DNA of 64,000 nucleotides from Lentzea albidocapillata (lineage in GTDB: Bacteria > Actinomycetota > Actinomycetes > Mycobacteriales > Pseudonocardiaceae): assembly GCF_000719115.1 (NCBI RefSeq), contig NZ_JOEA01000022.1, positions 124,001 to 188,000 of the forward strand. The letters run 5' to 3'. The translations under genes and the position numbers were made by a program. The notes beneath the pieces were generated by a model. That model was not told the DNA's origin. It was given only the letters and a program-made list of their open reading frames with translations, and did no database searches. Shown here piece after piece: positions 42,201 through 51,800 of the stretch (the stretch's first letter is position 1; each line of letters starts with the position of its first letter).

Positions 42201-42659
42201 ACGTCGGCCGCTGGTCTTCCTGTGCGCACGCCGCGCTCGAAGGTCCAGCCGGCGGTCGAGGAAGTACCCGCACCCGCCGAGCAGGAGCGAGTTGTGGATC
42301 CCGAGCCCGTTGTGGAGGAGACTCCAGCGGCGGCACCTACTTCCGAGTCGGCTTGGCAATCGCCTGCCGATGAGGGATGGCACGCGGCTCAGGCGTTGTT
42401 GAACAAGACGCCGGAGACGAAGACCACGGCAGGATTGCCGAAACGGACACCGAAGGCTCAGCTCGTGCCAGGATCTGCAGCACCCAAGCCGCAGTCCCTG
42501 TCGCAGACAGCACAGCGCCCGCCGCTGCCGCCCCGTACCGCTGACGCGGTGCGCGGACGGATGTCGAGCCTGCAGAGTGGTGTCAAGCGAGGCCGGCACG
42601 CATTGATCGAGGCATACGCTGGTGACCAGTCGAGCCGGCAGAACGAGGAGCAGGAGTGA
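39204..42659 (+). CDS. Conservon sensor-kinase-like protein with NIT domain (CvnA type)
   Basis: An 1151-residue membrane protein; GTG 39204 is chosen (GGAAGAGGAAG upstream), ATG 39309 is possible. Transmembrane helix 1 is [20 protein letters not shown] nitrate/nitrite-sensor-type helical domain follows ([32 protein letters not shown]), then helix 2 ([20 protein letters not shown]), HAMP, and an ATPase domain ([45 protein letters not shown]). The dimerisation region ([20 protein letters not shown]) lacks a clear phosphoacceptor His. About 450 C-terminal residues are proline/alanine/glutamate-rich and look disordered. First gene of a four-gene conservon. Confidence 0.88.
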   Translation: MARRERGPSQFGVGDTTRSERPESGDGLAALGNGPMSVTPDPVKHDAGAGPGSGSARSAGWRLRNWRLRTKLLAVLLIPTVCALALGGLRVRSDLEAATEFNNLANQIRLETAVADLVQQLQRERDLSVSYVASNKKVDRVVLERQLRRVNDTSEAFSNRIAELSSDLNSAAVERFQVAAKQLDRLNSLRNSVRDTQYPAEAVQRTYSESIETLLGLGEQTISEISDPELVRLHLTTNAIARIKEQESLKRAILLDVFQRKAFTPAQLRSLQAANAELEAARNDFRKSATPEQAKIYDDTVTGLIVDNANDMQESAINQQAGAKDFTQITPEKWDIAATLTVNLTRDVENLLVEQLQTKTDVLAGETRTRAYVESGIVLAILALALLMALFVARSILNPLRILRRTALDVADHGLPDAVERILADANPEDAAKTAVEPVPVHTREEIGQVARAFDAVHGEAVRLAAQQALLRDNVNAMFVNLSRRSQALVERQLNLIDRLEQDEQDPDQLASLFELDHLATRMRRNSENLLVLSGTDLSRRLTRPVPAAEVLGAAVSEVEQYARVQVGQTPDLTVQGRAVNDLVHLIAELLDNATAFSDPVTKVTVRTAKTRKGELAIEIQDRGVGMGEQEIIEANDRLADPPEVDVAVSRRMGLYVVARLAKRHDIKVRLRGNEDIEGGTTALVIVPETLTAIPGQAPVSTPPSGSGSLASAFGMSPSASAPAMPMPMPPAEHTTEIGTTAVRASGIAGAFGGATGTTGTTGFTPRIDESSPSIPVNFVPSSITDTGAGATAIPVYSDPPIEDVTPSERWRRDQLAAVEPEGSFGEPTLFTAYEDRNEEAGEISFEPGYETTQFVPIPPIEDEPVSSNGISRASADEGRLDIGMGHRNGTSDASRKKIEHDLDAPTERLPIYEAVLSQWFQAVGSETSASAAQPVPAAAEDDAPAATNGHVESRLGGTDKRSVDYIDEPPSTPPLSDGPEPELPTRTRKPVPAVAPTTTSAAGLPVRTPRSKVQPAVEEVPAPAEQERVVDPEPVVEETPAAAPTSESAWQSPADEGWHAAQALLNKTPETKTTAGLPKRTPKAQLVPGSAAPKPQSLSQTAQRPPLPPRTADAVRGRMSSLQSGVKRGRHALIEAYAGDQSSRQNEEQE

Positions 42660-43075
42660 CGACCGCAGCGCAGCCAGGCAGCTTTGGTTGGCTTATCACC
42701 GACTTCGTGCGGAGGGTGCCCGGAGTGGCACATTCCGTTGTGGTGTCCGCGGACGGGCTGTTGCTCGCGGGATCCCAGGGCCTGCCCCGGGACCGTGCAG
42801 AGCAGCTTTCCGCGGTCGCGTCCGGACTGGTCAGCCTCACCCAGGGTGCTGCCCGCTGCTTCGAAGCAGGCGGGGTCAACCAGACGGTCGTCGAGATGGA
42901 GCGGGGGTACCTGTTCCTCATGTCGATCAGTGACGGTTCTTGCCTTGCCGTCCTGGCGGCACCCAACTGTGACATCGGCCTCGTGGCCTACGAGATGACG
43001 CTGTTGGTGGAGAGAGTCGGTCAACAACTCACCCCTGAGCTGCGCGCGCAGCTTCAGGGCGTGGTCCGTCGCTAG
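42656..43075 (+). CDS. Roadblock/LC7 domain protein (CvnB type)
   Basis: A 139-residue roadblock/LC7 protein: [93 protein letters not shown]. It starts within the kinase stop region (four-base overlap). In conservons this protein regulates the small GTPase encoded two genes later and associates with the membrane complex. Confidence 0.93.
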   Translation: MTTAAQPGSFGWLITDFVRRVPGVAHSVVVSADGLLLAGSQGLPRDRAEQLSAVASGLVSLTQGAARCFEAGGVNQTVVEMERGYLFLMSISDGSCLAVLAAPNCDIGLVAYEMTLLVERVGQQLTPELRAQLQGVVRR

Positions 43076-43105
43076 ACCTCATCTGAAGTTCAGGGGTGAG
43101 AACAA

Positions 43106-43876
43106 ATGGCTGGTAGATCTGGCGCTAGAGGCCGGGGCTTCGGTAGGAACTTCAACTACCAGGAGTGGGCTTCTGGTGGGTTCCAGTTCGACGAGCCTGA
43201 CGCGATACCCCAAGAACCAGAGGAAACCGAGGACGCGCCCCACGATGAGCGGGTTACAGGGCAAGGGCTAGGCGATATGTCTCAGCGTGAGGTGGACGAC
43301 TCGTCGTCGTATCCGTACGACGACGTGCCGAACCGGTTCGACATAGACGGATACGGCTCCGGGCTGTTCGGTGGCCCCGGCGCGGACCTCTTCGGCCAGC
43401 ACGAGATGCCGGAAGCCGTGCCGGAACAACTGCCGTACACAACCGGTCCGCATCCGGTCTACAGCACTGGCGGCCAACCGGCGTACAGCACCGGTGCGCA
43501 GCCTCAAGTGCGTCCGGAGGAGAATGCTTCTGCGGAATCGGGTTCACTGGTGCGGCCTTACACACGCACCGGTGGACGCACACGACCCGACTACGACCTT
43601 GCTATCGAGGCGCTGATTTCGACCAGCGAAAAGGGCCTCGAACGGGATGCCGCAGTACTTCCCGAGCACAGGTCGATCTGCGGGCTGTGTGTGGACACGC
43701 GGTCGGTGGCCGAGGTCGCGGCACTCCTACGCCTGCCACTTGGCGTCGTGCGGGTGTTGATCGGCGACATGGCAAGCATGGGTTTGGTTTTGATTCACCA
43801 GGGCGGTCTGGTCGTGGGGGACCGGCCTTCCATGGAATTCCTGGAGAGGGTGCTCAGTGGGCTTCGCAAGCTCTAG
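43106..43876 (+). CDS. DUF742 protein (CvnC type)
   Basis: A 256-residue protein. The first 140 residues are hydrophilic and rich in Gly, Pro and Tyr (TTGPHPVYSTGGQPAYSTG repeats). The C-terminal 115 residues are DUF742: VRPYTRTGGRTRPDYDLAIE, ALISTSEKG, EHRSICGLCVDTRSVAEVAA, LLRLPLGVVRVLIGDMASMG, FLERVLSGLRKL. It probably links kinase and GTPase modules. The GTPase start lies 20 bases inside its end. The N-terminal extension is longer than in typical DUF742 proteins. Confidence 0.9.
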   Translation: MAGRSGARGRGFGRNFNYQEWASGGFQFDEPDAIPQEPEETEDAPHDERVTGQGLGDMSQREVDDSSSYPYDDVPNRFDIDGYGSGLFGGPGADLFGQHEMPEAVPEQLPYTTGPHPVYSTGGQPAYSTGAQPQVRPEENASAESGSLVRPYTRTGGRTRPDYDLAIEALISTSEKGLERDAAVLPEHRSICGLCVDTRSVAEVAALLRLPLGVVRVLIGDMASMGLVLIHQGGLVVGDRPSMEFLERVLSGLRKL

Positions 43877-44462
43877 TCCCCAGGGCGCCGAGGGCGCACG
43901 GAAGCCGACGACGTCTGCCAAGATCGTGGTGGCGGGTGGCTTCGGTGTGGGCAAAACGACGTTCGTCGGCTCGGTGTCCGAGATCGTCCCGTTGACCACC
44001 GAGGCGGTGATGACCGAGGCCAGCGCGGGGGTGGACGACCTCTCCGCCACGCCCAACAAGGTCACCACGACCGTCGCGATGGACTTCGGCCGTGTGTCGC
44101 TCGACAGCGACCTGATCCTGTACCTCTTCGGTACACCGGGTCAGCACCGGTTCTGGTTCATGTGGGACGACCTGGTACGCGGCGCCATCGGCGCCATCGT
44201 GCTGGTCGACACCCGCCGCCTGGCCGACGCGTTCGCCTCGATCGACTTCTTCGACGACCGGCAGCTGCCGTACGTCGTGGGCGTCAACTGTTTCGACGGC
44301 CTCCTGCACCACCGCATCGAGGACGTGCGCGAAGCGCTGACGATCGACGAGTCGGTGCCGATCGTGACGTGCGACGCGCGTAACCGGCAGTCGACGAAGC
44401 AGACGCTCATCACGCTGGTGGAGCACGCTATGCGCCAGTGGATGTCCGTCCGCGCGGGCTGA
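43857..44462 (+). CDS. Small GTP/ATP-binding protein (CvnD type)
   Basis: A 201-residue Ras-like P-loop protein from GTG 43857. Motifs: KIVVAGGFGVGKTTFVGSVS (P-loop), TTEAVMTEAS (switch I region), LYLFGTPGQHRFWFMWDDLV (the DxxG equivalent GTPGQ), GAIGAIVLVDTRRLADAF, VVGVNCFDG (NKxD equivalent NCFD). Closes the conservon. The complex is expected at the inner membrane face and, in streptomycetes, conservons influence development and antibiotic production. The input and output here are unknown. Confidence 0.93.
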   Translation: MGFASSSPQGAEGARKPTTSAKIVVAGGFGVGKTTFVGSVSEIVPLTTEAVMTEASAGVDDLSATPNKVTTTVAMDFGRVSLDSDLILYLFGTPGQHRFWFMWDDLVRGAIGAIVLVDTRRLADAFASIDFFDDRQLPYVVGVNCFDGLLHHRIEDVREALTIDESVPIVTCDARNRQSTKQTLITLVEHAMRQWMSVRAG

Positions 44463-44499
44463 ACTCCTTCCGCCGGAGTACGACCGCACACACAACTGA

Positions 44500-44539
44500 A
44501 CGAGGCGAGCGCCACCTTCGGGGACGGCGCTCGCCTCGT
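44500..44539 (+). terminator. Conservon terminator
   Basis: Perfect 14-bp arms ACGAGGCGAGCGCC (44500-44513) and GGCGCTCGCCTCGT (44526-44539) with a 12-base loop and CGTTG after. It lies 37 bases past the GTPase stop and before the convergent gene ending at 44612, and could serve both. Confidence 0.85.
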
Positions 44540-44611
44540 CGTTGCGGTCTGATTCAGCTCGGTTGTCCGTCCAAGCGGTCGTCCCTTCGCCGTTCTTCGC
44601 CGCTGTCGCTG

Positions 44612-44923
44612 TCAGCCGATGTGCAGGCCGACACCGATGCCGATGGAGATGCCGTCGAGCAGCCCGTGATGACCGTGGTGCCAGTGGTCATCCCAGTCGT
44701 CGTCCCAGTCGTGACAGTCGTGCCAGTGGTGTCCGGTGCTGATCCCGAGGCCGATGCCGATGCCGATGTCATCGATCCTGGGGGCGGAGTCCAGCTGGAC
44801 GTGGGCGGCGTTGTCGTCCTGTGTGATCGGGGCGGCCGCCGCCGTGCCGGATGAGAACGGCAAGGCGAAGGCCAGGGCTGTGAAGATGGCGGCGACTTGG
44901 AGCGCCGGCCGTGTGCTGACCAT
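44612..44923 (-). CDS. Small secreted His/Asp-rich protein with Gly-Ile repeats
   Basis: A 103-residue protein from ATG 44923 (GGAGG upstream). The signal peptide is PALQVAAIFTALAFALPFSS, then GTAAAAP. The mature part (about 70 residues) has two matching segments, IDDIGIGIGLGIS and LDGISIGIGVGLHIG, flanking a core of His, Asp and Trp (GHHWHDCHDWDDDWDDHWHH). The core could bind metal ions; the alternating Ile-Gly segments favour beta strands. I know no family name. A longer start at 44998 is unlikely. Upstream lie 120 bases before the 45044 gene end. Confidence 0.65.
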   Translation of the reverse strand: MVSTRPALQVAAIFTALAFALPFSSGTAAAAPITQDDNAAHVQLDSAPRIDDIGIGIGLGISTGHHWHDCHDWDDDWDDHWHHGHHGLLDGISIGIGVGLHIG

Positions 44924-45043
44924 TGTGGAAATCCTCCTAGGTCGATGTGGACGTGTCTCGGGTACGTCCACATCAATCGACGCTAGGTCGCGCCACACCC
45001 ACGTAAGGGTGGTCCGGATTCTCTACCGGGGGATGACCGGCCG

Positions 45044-47296
45044 TCAGGCCTCGTCCACCAATGCAGCGGACGTGATGCGATGAAGAGGGAACCTGAGCAC
45101 CTCTCCGTAGCTGTGGTCGTAGCCCTCCAGCACTCCACCCCCGACGACGTGCGGCTCGATCACACGCTGTGCCGCCGTGCCGTGGGAGTCGACGAACCCG
45201 ACGAGCACGCTGCGGCGCGCCCGCGCGGCCTGCTGGAGCAACGACAGGGTGGCGGACGGACCGGCGCCGAGGTGGCCCGGAACGGAAATCCGTTCACCCC
45301 GTGGTGTCGCGGCCGCACGATCACCGGCCCGGACCAGCCGGACGAGTTCACCCAGGCGGTCGTCGGCGGGCACGGCGGGTGACACCGGATTGCGGGCGCT
45401 GCGCTGCCTCGGCGTGGTCCGGCGGCCGCCCGGCCGCAGGTCGAGGACCTGGCCGTCCGGGCCCTCCGCGGCCGGGGCGAACCCGGCCGAGCGCAGCCCG
45501 TCCAGCACGTCCGCCAGCGGCAACGGGCTGACGAGCACGGTCGGGGCGATCCGGCGCAGCTCCAGCCGCCCGGCCTCGGGGTGCGCGAGGACCTCGCTGA
45601 TCAGCACCGGGTCGTCGCAGCGCAGGAACGAGCCCGCCGTGCCGCCGCGCAGCCTGCCGTGGCGGCGCGCGGCGTCGTCGATCAGGTAGCTCAGCGACTG
45701 CGGGACGGGCGTGCGCGAGCGGGTCTTGAAGAGTTCCTGCAGCTCGTCGGCAGTGCGTCCGGCGTCGAAGGCGCGCCGGACGGTGGCCTCGCTGATCCGG
45801 TAGACCGTGGCGCCGCCGGCCGACTCGACGTTCGCGACCAGCGCCAGCTCGTCCGCGAGATCCGGTTCGAGGCGGCCGGGGGCGACGACGGTGAGGTCGG
45901 CCTGCACCAGCACGTGGTCCAGCGGCGCGGGCAGGGCGTCACCGAGGGACTTCGCGGCGTGGCCGGGGCCCTCGTCGAGCAGCACGCGGCCCGCGCTGGT
46001 GATCGCGCCGAGGGCGAGCACGCCGACCGCGGTGCCCTCCTCGACCGTCCAGCGCACCAGCTCGTCGCGTTGCCTGCCGCCCCGGCGCGGTGCGCGCCAG
46101 CCCAGCACGGCGGCCAGGTCGGCGGGGGTCGCCATCGCGGTGCCCTTGGGGAACGCGCCGAGCGCCTCCAGGATCCACCGCCGGTCACGCGGGGCCTGGG
46201 CACGGCGGATCTCGTCCGCGAGCGGGTTGAAGAGCTTGTCCTTCTCGTCGCGGCGGCCGACCAGGGCGGGCAGTCGCGGCAGGTCGAGCCAGGCGTGCGC
46301 GAGCGTGGCCCAGCGGACCTCGGTGGTCGCGGCGAGCCAGACGTCGGCCTTGGTCGTCGGCACCCACTCGGGTTCCGCGGCCTCGGTGTTCGCGGCCAGG
46401 TCCGCGCCGACCACGAGCTCGATCAGCAGCGCGGCGCGGCGTTCGTCGACGCCGAGGTCCTTGACGACCTTGCGCAGCTCGCGGACGCCCAGACCGCCCG
46501 TCCGCAGCACCGGCGCCGGTTCGGCCGACCAGCTCGCGATGAGGTTCTCGACGTGCCGGACGAGCTCCAGGGCCTCACCCGCGCCGGTCGCGTCGACGCT
46601 GCGCTGCTGGAGCGCGGTGGTCCTCGGCTTCGGCTCGTTGACCTGGATCGGGCCGAGGGGGCGGTCGCCGCGCAGTTCGAGGGCGATCTCCCGCGGCAGT
46701 TCGACCGTGCCGGGGTCGCGCCGCAGCAGCAGGCCGCGGGCGAGCAGCCGTTGCACGGGCGTCTCGGCCTTCTCGAGCGGCACGACGCGGGAGGCGTCCT
46801 TGGTGTCGCCGATGGGCGGTCCGGCGGCGAGTTTCCGCAGGACCCGCTGCTCCCCCTCGGTGACGCCGCTGAGGTCGTAGGTCTGCCCGGTCCCGCGGCC
46901 CAGGCCACCCGGATACGAGCCGAACGCCTCGCGCGTGAGGGGAGCGACCGACAGGGCGTCGTCGTCGCCCCAGGTGAGCGCGAGGGACCTCAGCCTCGCG
47001 ACCGCCTGCTTGAGCGGCCTGGGCTTCACGTCCGGCCCGAGGATCTGCGCGAGTGTGGGCAACGCCACGGGCCCGGCGTCCGCACCCTGCACCACCAGGG
47101 CCTCGAGCACGGCCAGGGTGAAGGTGTCGAGGTCCTCGCAGGCACGCGCGATCGACGCCCTGGTGCCGACCCGTGTCGCGAGCACGGACATATCGGCAGG
47201 TGGGGGCGTTGCCAGATCGGGGCGCGCGCGCAGCAGCGCGACGAGAGCAACGTCGTCCTGGGCGCGCAGCCAGTCGGCGAGTGTGATGCCGGACAT
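45044..47296 (-). CDS. Helicase-associated (Helicase_C_3-like) domain protein
   Basis: A 750-residue protein from ATG 47296 (a longer frame reaches 47344). The family is common in actinobacteria: SGITLADWLRAQDDVALVAL, LLRARPDLATPPPADMSVLA at the N-terminus, then multiple winged-helix-like segments, VLVQADLTVVAPGRLEPDLA, VYRISEATVRRAFDAGRTAD, and a C-terminal WYL-like stretch (GFVDSHGTAAQRVIEPHVVG, EVLRFPLHRITSAALVDEA). It lacks Walker motifs. It is thought to partner the XPB-like helicase, which here lies 10 kb away. Possibly a DNA-repair factor; the role is inferred. Confidence 0.8.
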   Translation of the reverse strand: MSGITLADWLRAQDDVALVALLRARPDLATPPPADMSVLATRVGTRASIARACEDLDTFTLAVLEALVVQGADAGPVALPTLAQILGPDVKPRPLKQAVARLRSLALTWGDDDALSVAPLTREAFGSYPGGLGRGTGQTYDLSGVTEGEQRVLRKLAAGPPIGDTKDASRVVPLEKAETPVQRLLARGLLLRRDPGTVELPREIALELRGDRPLGPIQVNEPKPRTTALQQRSVDATGAGEALELVRHVENLIASWSAEPAPVLRTGGLGVRELRKVVKDLGVDERRAALLIELVVGADLAANTEAAEPEWVPTTKADVWLAATTEVRWATLAHAWLDLPRLPALVGRRDEKDKLFNPLADEIRRAQAPRDRRWILEALGAFPKGTAMATPADLAAVLGWRAPRRGGRQRDELVRWTVEEGTAVGVLALGAITSAGRVLLDEGPGHAAKSLGDALPAPLDHVLVQADLTVVAPGRLEPDLADELALVANVESAGGATVYRISEATVRRAFDAGRTADELQELFKTRSRTPVPQSLSYLIDDAARRHGRLRGGTAGSFLRCDDPVLISEVLAHPEAGRLELRRIAPTVLVSPLPLADVLDGLRSAGFAPAAEGPDGQVLDLRPGGRRTTPRQRSARNPVSPAVPADDRLGELVRLVRAGDRAAATPRGERISVPGHLGAGPSATLSLLQQAARARRSVLVGFVDSHGTAAQRVIEPHVVGGGVLEGYDHSYGEVLRFPLHRITSAALVDEA

Positions 47297-47382
47297 TCTC
47301 ACCACGGTATATGGGTCGCTGGAGATGACATCGTGCTCTGTCACACTTGTGCCCGTCAGCAGGCACCACCGAGGAGGAGCAC

Positions 47383-47568
47383 GTGGCGAAAGGACGCCCG
47401 GGACGGGTCGACCCGCACTGGCCGGAGGGTGCGGACGGCAGCCATCCCGTCACCGAACTGACCAGTGACCTGCAGGGTGCGCTCTCGCCGTTCGGCACGG
47501 TGACGTTCCCGCTGCCGTCGGAGGACCTCCCGTACAGGCACCCGGTGACCGAGATCAACAAGTCCTGA
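47383..47568 (+). CDS. Small conserved hypothetical protein
   Basis: A 61-residue protein from GTG 47383 (GAGGAGGAG six bases ahead). Sequence begins VAKGRPGRVDPHWPEGADGS and has FGTVTFPLPSEDLPYRHPVT. No known domain, no transmembrane segment. It diverges from the helicase-associated gene and lies 107 bases before malic enzyme. The good ribosome site and codon bias support it as real. Confidence 0.6.
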   Translation: MAKGRPGRVDPHWPEGADGSHPVTELTSDLQGALSPFGTVTFPLPSEDLPYRHPVTEINKS

Positions 47569-47675
47569 GTGGATTGTCAGGCCGGTCTTAAGACTCGCCG
47601 AGTCGGGTGAGTACCGCAAAGGGCCCGGGGATAGGCTCGTTTCCCGCTTGAGCTGTACTTCGTGGGAGGACGACG

Positions 47676-49058
47676 ATGCCGGTCCCCGGCCCTGGTTACT
47701 CGATCACCGTTCGTCTGGAGGCGCCGCCGTCAGCGAGCGCCGCGGGTGACCTCACTTCGGCCGTCGGCCGCGCCGGCGGTGTGATCACGGCGTTCGACGT
47801 CGTCGAGTCGCACAACGACCGCGTCGTCATCGACCTCACGTGCAACGCGCTGTCCGCGAACCACGCCAAGGACATCACCGACACGCTGGAGACGCTGCCC
47901 GGCATCGTCGTCCGCAAGGTGTCGGACCGCACGTTCCTCGTGCACCTCGGCGGCAAGATCGAGATCGCGTCCAAGGTGCCGCTGCGCAACCGTGACGACC
48001 TCTCCCGTGCGTACACGCCGGGTGTCGCCCGCGTGTGCGAGGCCATCGCCAAGAACCCGGACGACGCGCGCCGCCTGACCATCAAGCGCAACACCGTCGC
48101 CGTCGTCACCGACGGTTCGGCCGTGCTCGGTCTCGGCAACCTCGGCCCCGCCGCCGCCCTGCCGGTGATGGAGGGCAAGGCCGCGCTGTTCAAGAAGTTC
48201 GCCGGCGTCGACGCCTGGCCGGTCTGCCTGGACACCCAGGACACCGAGGAGATCATCCGCGCGGTCGAGCTCATCGCTCCCGTGTACGGCGGCATCAACC
48301 TCGAGGACATCTCCGCGCCGCGCTGCTTCGAGATCGAGGCCCGCCTGCGCGAGAAGCTCGACATCCCCGTGTTCCACGACGACCAGCACGGCACCGCGAT
48401 CGTCGTCGTCGCCGCCCTGCGCAACGCCCTGCGCGTCGTCGGCAAGGACATCAAGAACTGCCGGCTCACGGTCTGTGGCGTCGGCGCCGCCGGTTCCGCG
48501 ATCATCCGCCTGCTGCAGGCCCAGGAGCCCGGCGACATCATCGCCGTGGACGTGGACGGCATCGTGCACCGCGACCGCCCCGGCCTGGACGCGAACCTGA
48601 AGTCCATCGCGGCCTCCACCAACAAGGACAACCAGTCCGGCCGCCTGCACGACGCGCTGGTCGGCTCGGACGTGTTCATCGGCGTCTCGGCCCCGAACCT
48701 CTTCGGCGCCGCGCAGGTCGCGACGATGGCCAAGGACGCCATCGTGTTCGCGCTGGCCAACCCGGACCCGGAGATCGACCCGATGGAGGCCCAGCAGCAC
48801 GCCGCCGTCGTCGCCACCGGCCGTTCGGACTTCCCGAACCAGATCAACAACGTGCTGGCGTTCCCCGGCGTCTTCCGCGGCCTGCTGGACGCGCACGCCC
48901 GCACCATCACGGACGCGATGCTGCTGGCCGCCGCGCAGGCCATCGCCGACGTGGTGGACGGCGACCGCCTCAACGCGTCGTTCATCGTGCCGTCGGTCTT
49001 CGACAGCACCGTTGCTCCGGCCGTGGCCGAAGCGGTGCGCAAGGCCGCGACTTCTTAG
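47676..49058 (+). CDS. NAD(P)-dependent malic enzyme with N-terminal ACT-like domain
   Basis: A 460-residue enzyme. Residues 1-85 resemble an ACT regulatory domain ([20 protein letters not shown]). The catalytic part has [100 protein letters not shown] and [13 protein letters not shown]. It converts malate to pyruvate and carbon dioxide, linking the TCA cycle to pyruvate. Cofactor preference (NAD or NADP) is not settled by sequence reading. The ACT region may bind an amino acid. Confidence 0.92.
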   Translation: MPVPGPGYSITVRLEAPPSASAAGDLTSAVGRAGGVITAFDVVESHNDRVVIDLTCNALSANHAKDITDTLETLPGIVVRKVSDRTFLVHLGGKIEIASKVPLRNRDDLSRAYTPGVARVCEAIAKNPDDARRLTIKRNTVAVVTDGSAVLGLGNLGPAAALPVMEGKAALFKKFAGVDAWPVCLDTQDTEEIIRAVELIAPVYGGINLEDISAPRCFEIEARLREKLDIPVFHDDQHGTAIVVVAALRNALRVVGKDIKNCRLTVCGVGAAGSAIIRLLQAQEPGDIIAVDVDGIVHRDRPGLDANLKSIAASTNKDNQSGRLHDALVGSDVFIGVSAPNLFGAAQVATMAKDAIVFALANPDPEIDPMEAQQHAAVVATGRSDFPNQINNVLAFPGVFRGLLDAHARTITDAMLLAAAQAIADVVDGDRLNASFIVPSVFDSTVAPAVAEAVRKAATS

Positions 49059-49106
49059 GGATTTTCGGCACGGGCCGTTTCTGCGGGCCAGGCATACGAT
49101 CGCCGT

Positions 49107-49576
<470 letters not shown>

Positions 49577-49580
<4 letters not shown>

Positions 49581-50047
49581 AGGCGGTGGTGATCACCGCG
49601 TCCAACCGTGCCGCAGCCGGGGTCTACGCCGATCGCAGCGGACCTCTGATCGTCGAGTGGCTTGAGGCGCGCGAGTTCTCGGTTTCCGCGCCGGTCGTCG
49701 TGCCGGATGGTGATCCGGTGCGCGAGGCGCTGGCGGCCGCGGTGTCCGCCGGTGCCGATCTGGTGCTGACGACCGGCGGTACCGGCATCAACCCGACCGA
49801 CCGGACCCCTGAGGCGACTCGTGCGGTGCTGGACTACGAGGTGCCGGGGCTGGCCGATGTGATCCGCATGTCCGGCTGGCCGCGCGTGCCGGGGTCCGTG
49901 CTGTCGCGTGGCGTCGCGGGGGTCGCCGGGCGGACGTTGATCGTGAACCTGCCCGGGTCGACCGGCGGGGTGCGGGACGGGCTGGAGGTGTTGTCGAGCG
50001 TGCTGGAGCATGCGCTCGACCAACTGCGTGGAGGTGACCACAAATGA
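49577..50047 (+). CDS. Molybdopterin adenylyltransferase-type protein (MogA/MoaB)
   Basis: A 156-residue MogA/MoaB-family protein from GTG 49577 (GTGA overlap with moaC). Motifs: VVITASNRAAAGVYADRSGP, DLVLTTGGTGINPTDRTPEA, SVLSRGVAGVAGRTLIVNLP, GSTGGVRDGLEVL. It activates molybdopterin by adenylylation before metal insertion. MogA and MoaB cannot be separated by eye. Confidence 0.9.
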
Positions 50048-50469
50048 GCGTGGTGCTGCGGGCCGTCGTGACCGAGGAGCCGTTGTCGGTGGAGGAGCAC
50101 GCGGCCCTGGTCGGGTCTGACCGGGCCGGTGCTGTCGTCACCTTTTCCGGCGTCGTGCGGGATCACGATGGCGGGCGGGCGGTGCTGGAGTTGGAGTACC
50201 ACTCGCACCCGTCGGCTTCGGATGTCGTGGCCGAGGTGGTTTCCGCCTTGGCTGCCAAGTACTCCGGGGTGCACGGGATCGCTGTGTCGCACCGGGTCGG
50301 GCCGTTGAAGATCGGTGATGTGGCGTTGGCCTGTGCGGTGGCCGCCGAGCATCGGGGGGAAGCGTTTTCCCTTTGTGCTGATCTGGTGGACGAGGTCAAG
50401 GCTCGGTTGCCGGTGTGGAAGAGGCAGGTTTTTCCTGGCGGCGAGGACGAGTGGGTCAACTGCCCCTGA
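50044..50469 (+). CDS. moaE: Molybdopterin synthase catalytic subunit
   Basis: A 141-residue MoaE: DRAGAVVTFSGVVRDHDGGR, LELEYHSHPSASDVVAEVVS, AVSHRVGPLKIGDVALACAV, VKARLPVWKRQVFPGGEDEW. It inserts sulfur from thiocarboxylated MoaD to form molybdopterin. ATGA overlap with the mog gene. The MoaD partner is encoded at 54200. Confidence 0.95.
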   Translation: MSVVLRAVVTEEPLSVEEHAALVGSDRAGAVVTFSGVVRDHDGGRAVLELEYHSHPSASDVVAEVVSALAAKYSGVHGIAVSHRVGPLKIGDVALACAVAAEHRGEAFSLCADLVDEVKARLPVWKRQVFPGGEDEWVNCP

Positions 50470-50583
50470 ATCTCTGGCCGCGCGGGTCGGCTTGGGGGCG
50501 CTTGTCGCGTTCCAGCGGGGTTGGTTGCGTTGGAACGCGCGGGGTCGCCTTGCGATTGCCTGCCCAGCCCGGAAATGCAGGCA

Positions 50584-50618
50584 GGGACCTCACCGTCGGG
50601 GGGTAACGGTGAGATCCC
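50584..50618. terminator. Terminator between moaE and rpf-like gene
   Basis: Arms 50584-50596 (GGGACCTCACCGT) and 50606-50618 (ACGGTGAGATCCC) pair with one mismatch around a nine-base loop, in the 222-base gap between convergent genes. The rest of the gap shows no gene. Confidence 0.75.
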
Positions 50619-50691
50619 TGGTCCTGTGTCAGCCCACGTCTACGGGCCGGCGATCGTGCGGCCGATCAGATCGGTCCGAGCCTGGAGAGGC

Positions 50692-51470
<779 letters not shown>

Positions 51471-51554
51471 CCTCCGGATGGTGCTCGTGACTGGTTCGGG
51501 CCAGCCGAGGAGCGACCGTACGTAACCGTCGAGCCCCTCACCAAATGTTTCGGG

Positions 51555-51572
51555 CTGTGATGCGCATCACAG
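51555..51572. promoter_or_regulatory. Perfect CRP-type palindrome upstream of the rpf leader
   Basis: CTGTGATGCGCATCACAG is an 18-bp perfect palindrome containing TGTGA-N6-TCACA, the consensus for cAMP receptor protein family regulators (CRP, GlxR). It lies about 85 bases upstream of the riboswitch-like element. CRP-family control of rpf genes is known in mycobacteria and corynebacteria. Confidence 0.75.
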
Positions 51573-51800
51573 TAACGGTTTGGAACGTTGTGAAGAGCCT
51601 ACAAAACCGCAGCTCAAAGGCGTCGTTATCGGTCCGTTTCCATTCTGAGATCGACCGAGATCTATTACGGAAAGTGAGGCGTGGCTCACGCGTGTCGAGC
51701 CGTCGGAGGCGGCCGTTCACGGTCGAGCGGTGGCCATCGGCGGCCTCGCGCCCGCAGTGCCCGATCGACTGGTGAAGATCTACTGGCCAAGATCAGGGCC
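51573..51800. other. Divergent promoter region between rpf-like and AfsR-like genes
   Basis: 228 bases, AT-richer than the surroundings in 51575-51670 (AACGGTTTGGAACGTTGTG, TATTACGG). No gene is supported. It should hold the promoter for the STAND regulator, and the upstream part of the rpf promoter. The regulator frame is open from 51681, so its N-terminus could be longer. Confidence 0.45.

Noticed and set aside
39081..42599. A very long open frame antisense to the conservon kinase
   Set aside because: It mirrors the high-GC third-position bias of the real gene, encodes Arg/Asp/Val-rich sequence without domains, and has no ribosome site. The sense frame has clear NIT, HAMP and ATPase motifs.
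44640..44730. Repetitive CAGTCGT/CCAGTGGT stretch considered as a regulatory repeat
   Set aside because: It is the coding sequence for the His/Asp/Trp core of the secreted protein. The codon frame explains the repetition.
51545..51775. A 76-codon frame upstream of the AfsR-like gene
   Set aside because: It begins inside the CRP-type palindrome region, has no ribosome site and no coding bias. More likely promoter DNA.
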